A stretch of DNA of 64,000 nucleotides from assembly GCF_026016445.1 (NCBI RefSeq), contig NZ_CP096147.1, forward strand, positions 2,454,501 to 2,518,500, given 5' to 3'. The stretch is from Cognatishimia activa (GTDB taxonomy: Bacteria > Pseudomonadota > Alphaproteobacteria > Rhodobacterales > Rhodobacteraceae). A program made the translations under genes and the position numbers. A model generated the notes under the pieces. The model made no database searches. It saw nothing but the letters and a program-made list of their open reading frames with translations, and was not told the origin of the DNA. Positions within the stretch are counted from its first letter, which is position 1. Each line of letters begins with the position of its first letter. Below, in pieces: positions 1 to 9,374 of this stretch.

Positions 1-404
1 CGTTCCACAAGAACTTCCGGATGACCAATATCTGCCGCGAGAGCCTTGAAATCATCCGTGGCTTGAAATGTCAGCGTCGCAAGATCCGCTGCTATTGCCC
101 GCATTTTGTGAGGGAACGAATTCAACGTAAAACGTGTGAACCAAGGTAGCAATCCGAGAAAAGACGTTGGACGCACGGCCAGCGGTGCTTCGGGATCCAT
201 CAGCCAACCAGGCACCTGCATCAGCATTTTGGGTTGCGACAGAGGCACGATTTCTCCTACGGCCAGACACCCGCAAGACGCCCAGCTGGCCCCTTCCCCA
301 ATAGGTCCGGGCTCCAGCACCGTGACCTCATGCCTATCACTCTGCAAAGCGAGCGCGCAGGAAATCCCGACGATGCCGCCGCCTATGACTGCAATATGTT
401 TCAC
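1..404 (-). CDS. FAD-dependent oxidoreductase, D-amino-acid dehydrogenase type (N-terminal part)
   Basis: Only the first ~134 codons are inside the window; the gene runs off the left edge. It begins with a GTG codon whose bases overlap the TGA of the upstream Ldh-family gene (4-base GTGA overlap), so the two are translationally coupled. The N-terminus has a Rossmann dinucleotide-binding motif (GGGIVG, residues 8-13), followed by an acidic residue at the end of the second strand (E31) and a GEGASWASCG stretch typical of DAO-family flavoproteins. Family knowledge: such enzymes oxidise D-amino acids or cyclic or N-methylated amino acids to imines or keto acids. Next to an imine-reductase-type gene, a role in proline, hydroxyproline or N-methyl amino acid catabolism is plausible, but the substrate cannot be read from this fragment. 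Confidence 0.8.
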   Translation of the reverse strand, partial: MKHIAVIGGGIVGISCALALQSDRHEVTVLEPGPIGEGASWASCGCLAVGEIVPLSQPKMLMQVPGWLMDPEAPLAVRPTSFLGLLPWFTRFTLNSFPHKMRAIAADLATLTFQATDDFKALAADIGHPEVLVE

Positions 405-1426
405 TCAGAAGTTCCTGATGTATAGCCAAGTTCGGCCAGAAGTTCAGAACTGACTTCGACACCTTCAGCTTCCGCTTTGGTGCGTTTGCCCAACCGACCA
501 TCACCCGGAATGCGCGCCGTACCATTGCCATCAATCGCACCGCATATCTGTGCCACCGCGGCATCAAACCCTGCGTTTCCGAAGCGGCTTGGATCAAGTG
601 CGATCAGAGTTGCACCGCCTTTCACGTTCAACGCCCCATGTGCCAACCGATTTTCATTGTCGATCGCCAGAGTTCCGCCCGCCAAAGCCGCGCCCAGAAC
701 TTCAACCATAAATGCAATCGCTGCGCCTTTGTGCTCCCCAAACGGCAGGAAGCTCCGCGTGGTCATAATCTCATTCGGATCTGTGCTTGGGTTCCCATCG
801 GTGTCGAGACCAGCTGGAACGGGCAGCTCATGCCCCTCGGCGGCAGCCATCTTGATGTCCATCATGGCGGCCATGGATGATGCTTGATCCCAGACGATAG
901 GCGGTTGGCCAGGACGTGGGCAGGCAAAAGACATCGGGTTGGTGCCAAAGACGGGGCGGACACCACCTTGAGGCACGACCATGGAAAGCGAATTCACAAC
1001 GCCTATGGCGACAAGACCTGCCGCTGCCAAAGGCTCTGTGTCAAATCGAAGACCGCCCAAGTGATGGCAGTTGGCACAAGTGAATGAGGCAATGCCTTGT
1101 TCACGGGCAATAGCAATCAATTCATCGCGCGCGGCAGCGGCTGCAAGCTGATAATAACCATTGTCGCCATCGCCGCGCAGAACACCGGGAGCGATCTTCT
1201 CGATTTTTGGAGAAGCCGAAGGGTTGGCATAACCAGACGTGAAACTCTGAACGTACACAGGCAGCATTCGAAGGCCATGGCTGCGTGGCCCGTCCCTTTC
1301 GGAGCTCGAAACAATTTCAGCTATTAGGTCGCTGCCCGCTGCATCCATACCTGCCCTAACAAGCACGGATTTTGCCAACTTGCGGATCTCGTCCAACGAC
1401 AGAATTTGTGTAGACGGGTTTGTCAT
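401..1426 (-). CDS. Ldh/malate dehydrogenase-family NAD(P)H-dependent oxidoreductase
   Basis: 341 residues, the usual length of the type-2 malate/L-lactate dehydrogenase family, which includes ureidoglycolate dehydrogenase, sulfolactate dehydrogenase and delta1-piperideine/pyrroline-2-carboxylate reductase (DpkA). These use an NAD(P) fold unrelated to classical LDH. Visible family landmarks are the N-terminal regulatory-like helix region (SLDEIRKLAKSVLVRAG), a conserved NCHHLGGLRFDTEPLA stretch holding the presumed catalytic His, and GTNPMSFACPRPG. The ATG has an AGAGGA Shine-Dalgarno sequence. It lies in the same direction as the mttB-type gene upstream (69-bp gap) and overlaps the downstream D-amino-acid-oxidase-type gene by 4 bases. 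That pairing favours a cyclic-imine reductase over a lactate enzyme, but this is inference. Confidence 0.8.
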   Translation of the reverse strand: MTNPSTQILSLDEIRKLAKSVLVRAGMDAAGSDLIAEIVSSSERDGPRSHGLRMLPVYVQSFTSGYANPSASPKIEKIAPGVLRGDGDNGYYQLAAAAARDELIAIAREQGIASFTCANCHHLGGLRFDTEPLAAAGLVAIGVVNSLSMVVPQGGVRPVFGTNPMSFACPRPGQPPIVWDQASSMAAMMDIKMAAAEGHELPVPAGLDTDGNPSTDPNEIMTTRSFLPFGEHKGAAIAFMVEVLGAALAGGTLAIDNENRLAHGALNVKGGATLIALDPSRFGNAGFDAAVAQICGAIDGNGTARIPGDGRLGKRTKAEAEGVEVSSELLAELGYTSGTSE

Positions 1427-1495
1427 TCTCTAAGTCCTCTTACGCATTTACTCAGGCAGCGCTGGCAATTGCCCGCGCGCCCTTTGATCAGTGGC

Positions 1496-3013
1496 TTAGC
1501 TATACTCGGCCCGTTTTTTCGCAACAAACTCATTGAGTTCGCCACGTTTGTCCGGCGGCATGTAGGGCTCAACGTAAGTGTCCAACATGCGCTGAGCCTC
1601 TAAAAGACCGACAGTTTCGGCATCTTTAGCGCCCTCTGCTTCCCACTGCTCAAAGCTGTCGTTGTTTTGCAGAGGGTTCATGTGCATTGGATTTTCGCGC
1701 GTATGATCGGTGCCGAGGAAGTGCCCGCCAGGGCCGATTTCGGCGATGTCATCCAAAATCGCGTCGAGGTTTTCTTCGGCAAGGCCGCTGAAGAAACGGT
1801 GGAAATTCTCAAGTTGGCGCGCGTCCTGCACCCATTTTGAATAGCTCACACCAAGCGCACCTTCGAGGAAGCCAGCGGAGTGAACAATGTAATTGCAACC
1901 ACCAAGCAACACCGGCCACATGGTGTTGGCAGTGTCAAAAGCCGCCTGCATGTCAGGCGATTTGGATCCCGTCCACATGGTGCATGTTCGCCATGGCACC
2001 CGATAGAAACGCGCCATCTGACCAACTAGAAGGTTCATCAAACCCGGTTCTGGAGACCCCATCATGGGTGCACCGGTTTTCATGGAAACACCCATGATCG
2101 CTACACCAAGTACCATTGGCGCTCCGCGCCGGATGATCTGGCTATAGGCCATACCCGCCAAAGATTCCGCGATCAGCAGAGCCACACCGCCTTGTGGGCT
2201 TGCAGGTGTTGAAGCGCCCGCAAGAACAAAGGGAGAAAGCAAGCAAGGTTGGTTCGCTGCTGCATAAACACGCAAGCTTTCCAACATGGTTTCATCCCAA
2301 ACCAGAGGTGTATTGCAATTCAAAAGCGCGGCCATCACCACGTTATTGTCGACAAACTCCTCACCAAAGACGATGCGTGTCATGTCAACGGAATCCCGTG
2401 CGGCCTGTTCAGACAGCACAGATCCCTTGATCGGTTTGTCAGTTAGGGTCAGGGCGGCGTGAACAAGCTCCAGATGTCGCTGTGGCACCGGCACATCCTG
2501 CGGCTCAACCGGAAGAATGCCAGGGACCATCATGGACTGGCTCATCTGGCTCAACTTGAAGAAGTTGTGTGCATCTTCCAGCACTGAGGGGCGGCGTACA
2601 CCGTCTAAGCCGTAGACAAAGGGAGCGCCGTAAGCATTGGCGAAAACAGAGTTGCGTTTGCCCACTTTCAACGAACGCTCAGGATTACGTGCTGCATAGT
2701 CCCATTCTTCTGGCACTGTGGAAATCAGATCCATAAGCATGTCACGACCAATGCGGACACGCTCCCCGTCAACTTTCGCGCCGTATTTCTTCCAGTCAGC
2801 CAATGCGACCGGATCACGGAACTCGATACCCGTGGTTTCTAGGATCGTCATAGCCGCGTTGTGGATTTTCTCCACACCTTCGGGACCCAACAGATCTATC
2901 GGACCGACTTTTCGATTCAATGTAGACAAGTAGACTGGCGGCGGATTGGTGCGGGCAGCCACCCGTGCAGCGCGTCCACCACGGGCTGATCGTTCTCTTG
3001 TTTGAGTGTTCAT
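1496..3013 (-). CDS. MttB-family (trimethylamine methyltransferase-like) protein, paralogue 1
   Basis: 505 residues. It belongs to the MttB superfamily of TIM-barrel methyltransferases that demethylate trimethylamine or other quaternary amines such as glycine betaine (MtgB). No in-frame amber codon occurs, so it is of the non-pyrrolysine type. Family-typical stretches include KIHNAAMTILETTGIEFRDP near residue 50, PLVWDETMLESLRVYA, LLVGQMARFYRVPWRT and the C-terminal GPGGHFLGTDHTRENP. Residues 1-25 form a basic Arg/Gly/Ala-rich tail (RSARGGRAARVAART) shared in kind with the two other paralogues here. The gene follows the dimethylglycine-dehydrogenase-like gene by 15 bp with a GGAG Shine-Dalgarno, so they form one operon. 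A methyl-accepting corrinoid protein is not encoded nearby. Confidence 0.88.
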   Translation of the reverse strand: MNTQTRERSARGGRAARVAARTNPPPVYLSTLNRKVGPIDLLGPEGVEKIHNAAMTILETTGIEFRDPVALADWKKYGAKVDGERVRIGRDMLMDLISTVPEEWDYAARNPERSLKVGKRNSVFANAYGAPFVYGLDGVRRPSVLEDAHNFFKLSQMSQSMMVPGILPVEPQDVPVPQRHLELVHAALTLTDKPIKGSVLSEQAARDSVDMTRIVFGEEFVDNNVVMAALLNCNTPLVWDETMLESLRVYAAANQPCLLSPFVLAGASTPASPQGGVALLIAESLAGMAYSQIIRRGAPMVLGVAIMGVSMKTGAPMMGSPEPGLMNLLVGQMARFYRVPWRTCTMWTGSKSPDMQAAFDTANTMWPVLLGGCNYIVHSAGFLEGALGVSYSKWVQDARQLENFHRFFSGLAEENLDAILDDIAEIGPGGHFLGTDHTRENPMHMNPLQNNDSFEQWEAEGAKDAETVGLLEAQRMLDTYVEPYMPPDKRGELNEFVAKKRAEYS

Positions 3014-3028
3014 CGCTATAACTCCGGA

Positions 3029-5482
3029 CTATGCACGCGCGCGAGCGCTGGTTGGGTCAACGGCACAGGTGTCGATCACTTCGGCATCGCGCAGCTCTCC
3101 ATGAATTTTCACCTGCATTTGAGTGCCGGGAGCCGTCAGCTCCTGCGGAACAAGCGCCATGGCTATGTCGTGCTGGCAGTAATAGGAGAAACCGCCTGAG
3201 GTCACTCGACCGACGATTTCGCCGTCTTGGTAGACCGCTTCATATGCAATCACCGAAGTATCGCAGAATGGCAGTTTAAGAGTGACAAGTGTATTGTACC
3301 CGCCCTCTTCTTTCTGCTTCAGCAAGGCCTCTTTACCGATGAAATTGCGTTCACGAACGACGCCCTGCACCTTTTCTGTCATCGCCACGAAACGACCCAG
3401 ATCGGCCTCATATGGCGTCATATCTTTGCAAATCTCACGGTTGATCGCGCGATAGGACTTCTCCAGTCGCATGGATTCCAGCGCCAGTGCCCCGAATGGC
3501 CGCACGCCTGCCTTAAGAAGCTGTTCCACGATATGGCGGTTGTAGTTCACAGGGTGGTGAAGCTCCCAGCCGAGTTCACCTGTGTAGCTCACGCGCAGCA
3601 GGTGAACGCCTTTGGCAAAGCCAAACTCACCCTTTTGCGCCGACAGCCACGGGAAAGCTTCGTTGGACAGATCATTGTCGGTGAACTGCTGCAGGATTTC
3701 GCGGGACTTCGGCCCAGCCAAAGCAACAACACCCATCTGTTCGGAAATGTCTTCCATCACAACAGAGCCATCTTTTGGCATCAGCTTGGACAGTTGATCC
3801 CAGTTGTAGACCTGACCGTTGGGCGTCGAGACAAGATAAAAATCATTCTCGGCATAGCGCACGATGGTGTATTCGCCATCCATGCCGCCACGTTCATTAA
3901 GCAGCAAAGACAGAGTCATACGCCCGACCTTAGGCAGCTTGTTGGCCATGATGCTGTCAAGCCATGTCGCCGCGCCGGATCCACGCACTGTGAATTTGGT
4001 CATCGGTGACATCTCGATGAAGCCTGCTTCATCACGCGTCGTCTGAACCTCGGCTTCCACATGGTCCCAGGCGTAGGTGCGGCGGAAACTATGCGCGGGG
4101 ATTGCTTCTTCTGGGGATGGCGCAAACCATTTTGGGAATTCGTAACCGTTGTAAAGTGTCCAAACGGCTCCCTTCTCGGTCAGCAGATCATAAGATCCCA
4201 CAGTGCGCATCGGGCGGGCAGAGTAAAAATCTTCGCCTGGGAAATGCGCATGCATATGCGTTCCCCAAGTTTCACGCACTTTTTTCATTGTCCAACGTTT
4301 GGACGCGAAGTCACCAAATCGACGCGGATCCAGCTCAGACATGTCGATGCCCGGCGCGCCTTTCAGGATCCATTGCGCCAATTGGTTGCCAACAGTGCCG
4401 CCCCAAAGGATGCCGCCCGGCATACCTTCTGCGAGCCAGAGATTGTCATGGCCTGGCGCCGGTCCGGCCAATGGCAATTCGTCCGGCGTCATCTGGAAAG
4501 GGCCACGGGTGTTGGCTTTGATACCAACTTCACCCAGCATCGGAACGCGTTCAATGGCGCGTTCCCATTGCGTTTCCACGGCTTCGAAATCTTCTGGCAG
4601 CAGGTCCGCGCCAAAGGTTGGGGGAACGCGATCCTCGGCGAAGAGCTTCAGGTCTTTTTCGAACTCATACGGGCCAAACTGAATGCCGCCGGTGTCTTCA
4701 CGCAGATATGCGCCATAGTCTTCATCGCGCAGGATCGGGAATTCTGGCAGACCCTGTTTTTTGCGGTCGACCAGCATAGGCACAGTTTCCGTGGTCCAGT
4801 ACTGGTGCAAAATTGGGATGCAAGGCAGATCAATGCCGACACGGCGCGCGTTTTCGCGTGCGTAGTTTCCTGTGGCGAAAATCAGATGTTCACAGGTGAT
4901 TTCGCCTTGGTTGGTGGTTACCTTCCAGTGACCGTTTTCCAGTTTTTCGTAAGATTGCGCTTCGGTGTTTTGATAAATCGTGGCACCCGCATCGCGCGCA
5001 AGTTTTGCCATTGCCTGTGTAATGTCGGCCGGGTTCACATAGCCATCTTCTGTATGCAGAATACCGCCTTGAATGCTGTCGCTCTGGTTCAGGAGGGGAT
5101 GTAGTTCCGCAATTTCTTCCGGCGTTACAAGACGGCATGGAACATCAGCTGCCTCAGCAACCGACAGGTAGCTTTGAAACTCGTCCCAGCGTTCCGGCGT
5201 GTTGGCCACGCGTAGTTGGCCAACTTTGCGCAAGCCAACGGAGGCACCCAGTTTCTCTTCAACTTCAGAATAAATGCGAATGGTTTCCAAAGTCATTTTG
5301 GAGACGTTGTGAGACCGCACGAAGGTCACCAGCAATCCTGCTGCGTGCCAGGTTGAACCGGATGTCAGTGTTGTCCGTTCCAGCATGACGGCGTCGTTGC
5401 AGCCGTGTTCTGTCAGGCCATAGAGAATCGAAGCGCCAACACAGCCTCCTCCGACAACAACTACCTTTGCATGTGATTTCAT
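3029..5482 (-). CDS. Dimethylglycine/sarcosine dehydrogenase-like FAD-GcvT protein
   Basis: 817 residues, the length of dimethylglycine and sarcosine dehydrogenases. The N-terminal half is a DAO-type FAD domain (VVVVGGGCVGASI at residues 7-19) with STWHAAGL; His46 in this motif is the residue that covalently binds FAD in characterised dimethylglycine dehydrogenases. A FAO-type linker follows near residues 395-430, then a C-terminal aminomethyltransferase (GcvT) domain that binds tetrahydrofolate and captures the oxidised methyl group as methylene-THF. There is no signal peptide, so it should act in the cytoplasm. A GGAGATC ribosome site precedes the ATG. It starts the operon that continues into mttB-1, the Ldh-family gene and the D-amino-acid-dehydrogenase-type gene. 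Substrate could be dimethylglycine, sarcosine or another N-methyl amino acid. Confidence 0.85.
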   Translation of the reverse strand: MKSHAKVVVVGGGCVGASILYGLTEHGCNDAVMLERTTLTSGSTWHAAGLLVTFVRSHNVSKMTLETIRIYSEVEEKLGASVGLRKVGQLRVANTPERWDEFQSYLSVAEAADVPCRLVTPEEIAELHPLLNQSDSIQGGILHTEDGYVNPADITQAMAKLARDAGATIYQNTEAQSYEKLENGHWKVTTNQGEITCEHLIFATGNYARENARRVGIDLPCIPILHQYWTTETVPMLVDRKKQGLPEFPILRDEDYGAYLREDTGGIQFGPYEFEKDLKLFAEDRVPPTFGADLLPEDFEAVETQWERAIERVPMLGEVGIKANTRGPFQMTPDELPLAGPAPGHDNLWLAEGMPGGILWGGTVGNQLAQWILKGAPGIDMSELDPRRFGDFASKRWTMKKVRETWGTHMHAHFPGEDFYSARPMRTVGSYDLLTEKGAVWTLYNGYEFPKWFAPSPEEAIPAHSFRRTYAWDHVEAEVQTTRDEAGFIEMSPMTKFTVRGSGAATWLDSIMANKLPKVGRMTLSLLLNERGGMDGEYTIVRYAENDFYLVSTPNGQVYNWDQLSKLMPKDGSVVMEDISEQMGVVALAGPKSREILQQFTDNDLSNEAFPWLSAQKGEFGFAKGVHLLRVSYTGELGWELHHPVNYNRHIVEQLLKAGVRPFGALALESMRLEKSYRAINREICKDMTPYEADLGRFVAMTEKVQGVVRERNFIGKEALLKQKEEGGYNTLVTLKLPFCDTSVIAYEAVYQDGEIVGRVTSGGFSYYCQHDIAMALVPQELTAPGTQMQVKIHGELRDAEVIDTCAVDPTSARARA

Positions 5483-5597
5483 AGGGATCTCCGTTGCACA
5501 CGCCCTTCTGCAAGGGGCGCTACCATCAGCAAAATTTGAGCATATTTTTTGCCTTCACCGCTGGCCTTGCAACTGCAAAAAAAGTAAGCTTGAGATA

Positions 5598-5613
5598 CTT
5601 GAACTAATTCAAG
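5598..5613. promoter_or_regulatory. Inverted repeat in the divergent promoter region, possible LysR operator
   Basis: A 6-bp perfect inverted repeat, CTTGAA and TTCAAG separated by CTAA, sits about 57 bp before the LysR-type gene and 116 bp before the oppositely oriented dehydrogenase gene. LysR regulators commonly bind dyads in such divergent regions. Regulation of the left operon by this LysR protein is inferred from position only. Confidence 0.4.
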
Positions 5614-5669
5614 ATTCACCCACAGCGTCGTGTTTTAGGGCGAACCATTCAACACAAGGAATACTGACC

Positions 5670-6554
5670 TTGCCCAATCGCCCCTATGATCTGCCCTCAT
5701 CAAAATGGCTGGTGTCATTTGAGGCCGCAGCGCGAAATGCCAGTTTCAAACTGGCGGCTGAGGAACTTGGTGTGACACCGGCAGCGATCAGTCATCAGGT
5801 GAAAGCCTTGGAAAGTGACCTGAACTGCGAGCTCTTTCACCGTTTTCACCGCGGCGTGGAACTGACCGAAAGCGGAGCATATCTTCTGGTTTCCCTGCAA
5901 CGCGCTTTTGAGGGCATCAACGAGTCACTGTCGCAACTGCGGGCGCAGCACCGGCGGTCTTCTGTAGCCATCGGGTCGACACCTGCGGTCAGCTCCCTCT
6001 GGCTTACCCCGCGCCTCGCAGAATTCTGGAAAAGCCACGGGCATATCTCTGTCGCTCAGATCGTCAGTGACATGCCTCTTGATACGCCGGCCTGTGATAT
6101 CAGCGTTAACTACGGTGATATGACACGCGAAACCCTGCCCTGCCGCCACCTTTTTCACGGCAATATCTCGATCCTAGCCAGTCCCCGTTTTGCCAAAAAA
6201 CACAATGTCGAGGACATTCAAGATATGTCAGGCGTGCCACTGATCCAGCTTGCCGATGGACTGGCTGAATGGATGAACTGGCAACAATGGAGCAAAGCCA
6301 AAAATTTCAAAGGCACGCTCAATATTGAGCACAGAGTCAACAACTACTCCATCGCCTTGCAGGCGGCTCAAGACGATATGGGCGCTGTGCTGGGTTGGCA
6401 CAGCTTGACAGCGGAGTTGCTTGAATCAGGTAAATTGGTGCGCCTTTTGCCTGACTCCGTGAATACAAATCTGGGGTTTTATCTGAAGCTACACAACGAA
6501 AACTCAAGCCGCGCCAGACGCGTGTTTGAATGGCTTTCTGAATCGGCCATATAG
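5670..6554 (+). CDS. LysR-family transcriptional regulator, GcvA-like
   Basis: 294 residues with an N-terminal winged helix-turn-helix (LVSFEAAARNASFKLAAEELGVTPAAISHQ runs across residues 14-43; its core is given as LGVTPAAISHQVKALE) and a C-terminal periplasmic-binding-like effector domain. The HTH resembles GcvA, the activator of the glycine cleavage genes. The start is a TTG codon with AAGGA nine bases upstream; no better in-frame ATG precedes the HTH. It diverges from the dimethylglycine-dehydrogenase-like operon, with a small palindrome between them, so it probably controls that operon, perhaps in response to a methylated glycine. The downstream mttB-2 gene converges on it and is separated by a terminator-like hairpin. 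Confidence 0.88.
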   Translation: MPNRPYDLPSSKWLVSFEAAARNASFKLAAEELGVTPAAISHQVKALESDLNCELFHRFHRGVELTESGAYLLVSLQRAFEGINESLSQLRAQHRRSSVAIGSTPAVSSLWLTPRLAEFWKSHGHISVAQIVSDMPLDTPACDISVNYGDMTRETLPCRHLFHGNISILASPRFAKKHNVEDIQDMSGVPLIQLADGLAEWMNWQQWSKAKNFKGTLNIEHRVNNYSIALQAAQDDMGAVLGWHSLTAELLESGKLVRLLPDSVNTNLGFYLKLHNENSSRARRVFEWLSESAI

Positions 6555-6680
6555 TACACAACCAATTCTATTTGCGGGGCTGAAATATCATTTGCATCGC
6601 TATTCTATCGAACCGATGGTTCTTAATATCTACCAACTGTGTCCCAGCAAAGACTTGGGCAAGCCCAAATGGCACATTCC

Positions 6681-6725
6681 GAAAGCCCATCCAAACGGAA
6701 TTAATTATGTATCAGATGGGCTTTC
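6681..6725. terminator. Terminator-like hairpin between convergent genes
   Basis: An 11-bp perfect stem, GAAAGCCCATC paired with GATGGGCTTTC, closes a 23-base loop between the stop codons of the LysR gene and mttB-2. It lacks a long T-run. A second small dyad, TTGGGC-AA-GCCCAA, lies just before it (6655-6668). It could stop transcripts from either side. Confidence 0.5.
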
Positions 6726-6760
6726 TTGATGTGAAAGCGACTTCGAGCTAGCGATGTACG

Positions 6761-8314
6761 TTAGTATTCCTGATTGAGTTCAGCAGCAGCCGGAATTTCT
6801 CTTTCACGGCGCGCAATATACTCCAGCAGCTCCTCATTCTTGGCAATATCCAGTGTCGGTTCCTGGTATTCACCAAGCAGTTGCCGCGCATACTTGAGAG
6901 CTCGTTCAGTGATCTCCACTTCGCCTTCCGCAGTCCATTGCTCAATTGAATTGTTGTCAAAAAGCTCCGGCATGAAGAAAGCTGTCTGAAAGTTTTCTTG
7001 CGTGTGCTCATGGCCAAGGTAGTGACCACCCGGACCAACGTCAGACACAGCTGCAACGGCTTGATCAAAGTCGTGCCATTTCGGACCCTCCGCCATGCGA
7101 TACGCCATAGCGCATTGTTCTGCGTCGACAACAAACTTTGCGATTGAGCAGTGCATGCCAGCTTCGTTCCAGCCCGCTGAGTGCCAAATGTAGTTGGCAC
7201 CTGCGTGCATAACGGCGGAAAGCGTTGTACTGCTTTCATAACCAGCTTGAGCATCGAAGGTCTTTGCGCCGCCCAAGGTGTTGGATGTACGCCAAGGCAC
7301 TTCGTAAAAACGGGCCATCTGACCGATCATGAAGTTCATCAAGCTGATTTCCGGGGTGCCAGCCATAGGAGCACCAGATTTCATACTGACGGTGGACAGG
7401 TAATGGCCATAGATGGCAGGGGCGCCTTTGCGGATAACCTGAGTGTAAGCCAATGCGCTCAGGGCTTCTGCATTCAGCTGAGCGACCGTAGCTGGCACAC
7501 TGGCTGGAGTGTTTGCGCCACCCAAAACGAATGGGGAGCACAGCACTGGCTGTTTGCGTTTACAGAAGGCCCGCATCGCACCCAGCATGGTCTCGTCCCA
7601 AACCAGCGGCGAGTTGCCGTTGCAGTTGCCAGTTGTGACGGGGTTTTCTTCCATGAATTCCTCGCCAAAGAGGATGGCGCACATGTCCATGACGTCTTCG
7701 GCGTTCTTTGGGCTTGTGGTCATGCCCATGAACATCTTGTCGGAATACTTCATCGACGAATAAGTAATGCGCAGGTGACGCTGGCTGATCGGATGGTCGT
7801 AAGGTTCGACAATATGGTGCGCTGAGCTATTGAGCGCTGGCATCATGTGGCTCAATTTGTGGAAGGTCGCCAAATCTTCCATCATTGGGTTGCGGCGAAC
7901 ATTATCGAGGTCACGAATGAAAGGCGCGCCTGTCATTGGCACGAACACAGAGTTCCGGCCACCGAGTTTAACGTTATTCTTGGGATTCCGCGCATGGTAG
8001 GTGAATTCGGACGGAATCGTCGCGATCAGATCCATCACCAAGTTGCGATCCAGATACACCATCTCATCGACAACCTTGGCACCAGCCTTTTTCCAATCTT
8101 CCAAGGCAATTGGGTCACGGAATTGCACGCCGACATTTTCCAGAATGTCCATCGATGCGTTGTGAATGCGCTCAACCTGCGCACCGTCCATTACTTCGCA
8201 AAGCGGCAGTGTGTTGGTCAGGCCGGGAAGCATGTCAAAATTCGTGGCGGTACGGACGGCTCGGCGAGCGGAGCGGCCACCGGCACGAGTGCGCGTAGCT
8301 GATTTCTGGGTCAT
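6761..8314 (-). CDS. MttB-family (trimethylamine methyltransferase-like) protein, paralogue 2
   Basis: 517 residues, collinear with the other two MttB-family proteins in the window. Shared landmarks: RIHNASMDILENVGVQFRDP near residue 50, NSPLVWDETMLGAM, FMIGQMARFYEVPWRT, a HSAGWNEAG stretch and GPGGHYLGHEHTQENF near the C-terminus. No amber codon is present, so it is a non-pyrrolysine member. The N-terminus again has a basic Arg/Gly-rich tail (TRTRAGGRSARRAVRTA). An AAGGAG ribosome site precedes the ATG. It lies downstream of, and in the same direction as, a GlxA/AraC regulator and the ProXWV transporter genes. Likely role: first demethylation of a quaternary ammonium compound brought in by that transporter; substrate and methyl acceptor are unknown. 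Confidence 0.87.
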   Translation of the reverse strand: MTQKSATRTRAGGRSARRAVRTATNFDMLPGLTNTLPLCEVMDGAQVERIHNASMDILENVGVQFRDPIALEDWKKAGAKVVDEMVYLDRNLVMDLIATIPSEFTYHARNPKNNVKLGGRNSVFVPMTGAPFIRDLDNVRRNPMMEDLATFHKLSHMMPALNSSAHHIVEPYDHPISQRHLRITYSSMKYSDKMFMGMTTSPKNAEDVMDMCAILFGEEFMEENPVTTGNCNGNSPLVWDETMLGAMRAFCKRKQPVLCSPFVLGGANTPASVPATVAQLNAEALSALAYTQVIRKGAPAIYGHYLSTVSMKSGAPMAGTPEISLMNFMIGQMARFYEVPWRTSNTLGGAKTFDAQAGYESSTTLSAVMHAGANYIWHSAGWNEAGMHCSIAKFVVDAEQCAMAYRMAEGPKWHDFDQAVAAVSDVGPGGHYLGHEHTQENFQTAFFMPELFDNNSIEQWTAEGEVEITERALKYARQLLGEYQEPTLDIAKNEELLEYIARREREIPAAAELNQEY

Positions 8315-8415
8315 TCATGGTCTCCTTTAGACAGAGACTCGCGGATTCTTTGACCCGCCTCGTGCTGATGGGCGAAGAGTCCTTGCAGAAACCGACATTT
8401 ATCCGGGAAGCAGCT

Positions 8416-9354
8416 TTATTTGTATCGCTGCATAGATGGGCTAACGCCGTAGGCCGTGCGATAAACTCGGGAGAAATGTCCTGTGGTTTCGAAGCCACAG
8501 GCAATGGCCACATCGATTACGGATGCTTCGGTTTGCATCAGCAAATGCCGAGCGCGCTCTAACCGCATTTCCAGGTGGTATCGTTTGGGAGAGGAATTCA
8601 GGTAACGACCGAAGAGACGCTCTAGCTGACGGGAAGAAATGCCAATATCCTTGGCAATATCTGCGGGTGAAATGGGGTTTTCTAACGTGTCCTGCATGAT
8701 TTGCAGGGCTTTCGCGAGATGTCGATTACGCATGCCGTTGCGCGCTTGAAGCGAGACACGCTGTTCTGCTGAAGCATTGCGCGCACCAGAATAAACCATC
8801 TGGTCCGCCACATCCATCGCGAGGCTGCTGCCATGGTCCATTTCCACCCGATGCAACATCAGATCAGCCGTGGCCGTCCCACCCGAAGCGGTGACATATT
8901 TCTCGTCTGATACAAAGACGTTGCGCACTAGATTCACTTCGGGAAATTCCTCCATGAATGCGTCATGAAAATCCCAGTGAATGGCGGCCTGCATACCGTC
9001 CAGAAACCCAGCCTTTGCGAGGATCCATGCGCCGGAGCATAGCGCTCCGATCGGATTTCCCATGGCGCGTTGTTTGCGCAGTGTGCTGATCAAATGGGCC
9101 GACGCATGCTTCTGCATATTCGACCCAGAAAGCACAAAAAGCTGATCGCATTTAGGAACTTCGTCAAAGTCGCCATCGACCTGCATTACGATACCACCGG
9201 AACAGGTAACCGTCTTTCCGTTATCAGAGAGGAGCGTCCATTTATACAATTCCTCTCCACTGATCATGTTCGCGATGCGGAGCGGTTCCACAGCGCATGA
9301 GAATGCCAGATTGGCAAACTCTTCGACCATTAAGAAGACAATATGTTTCGTCAT
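8416..9354 (-). CDS. GlxA-type AraC-family transcriptional regulator
   Basis: 312 residues from the ATG at 9354. A longer reading from 9390 would begin inside the perfect palindrome after the transporter operon and is less likely. The N-terminal DJ-1/PfpI-like domain (VFLMVEEFANLAFSC to about residue 170) has the nucleophile-elbow sequence GALCSGAWIL. The C-terminal ~100 residues are an AraC double HTH (PADIAKDIGISSRQLERLFG, then VAIACGFETTGHFSRVYR). Regulators of this type (GbdR, CdhR, ArgR) sense glycine betaine, carnitine or arginine metabolism in proteobacteria. It sits between the betaine-type transporter and mttB-2, all on the same strand, so control of one or both is likely. A related regulator is at 58281-59312. 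Confidence 0.88.
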   Translation of the reverse strand: MTKHIVFLMVEEFANLAFSCAVEPLRIANMISGEELYKWTLLSDNGKTVTCSGGIVMQVDGDFDEVPKCDQLFVLSGSNMQKHASAHLISTLRKQRAMGNPIGALCSGAWILAKAGFLDGMQAAIHWDFHDAFMEEFPEVNLVRNVFVSDEKYVTASGGTATADLMLHRVEMDHGSSLAMDVADQMVYSGARNASAEQRVSLQARNGMRNRHLAKALQIMQDTLENPISPADIAKDIGISSRQLERLFGRYLNSSPKRYHLEMRLERARHLLMQTEASVIDVAIACGFETTGHFSRVYRTAYGVSPSMQRYK

Positions 9355-9374
9355 CGTAGTTTGTCCGCAAATAA

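Noticed and set aside
1496..3013. Possible pyrrolysine (amber) readthrough in MttB-family genes
   Set aside because: All three genes are open without an internal TAG, and no pyl genes are seen; they are non-pyrrolysine members.
5483..5669. Glycine riboswitch upstream of the dimethylglycine-dehydrogenase-like operon
   Set aside because: The region is too short and lacks the paired aptamer elements; only a small LysR-type dyad is visible.
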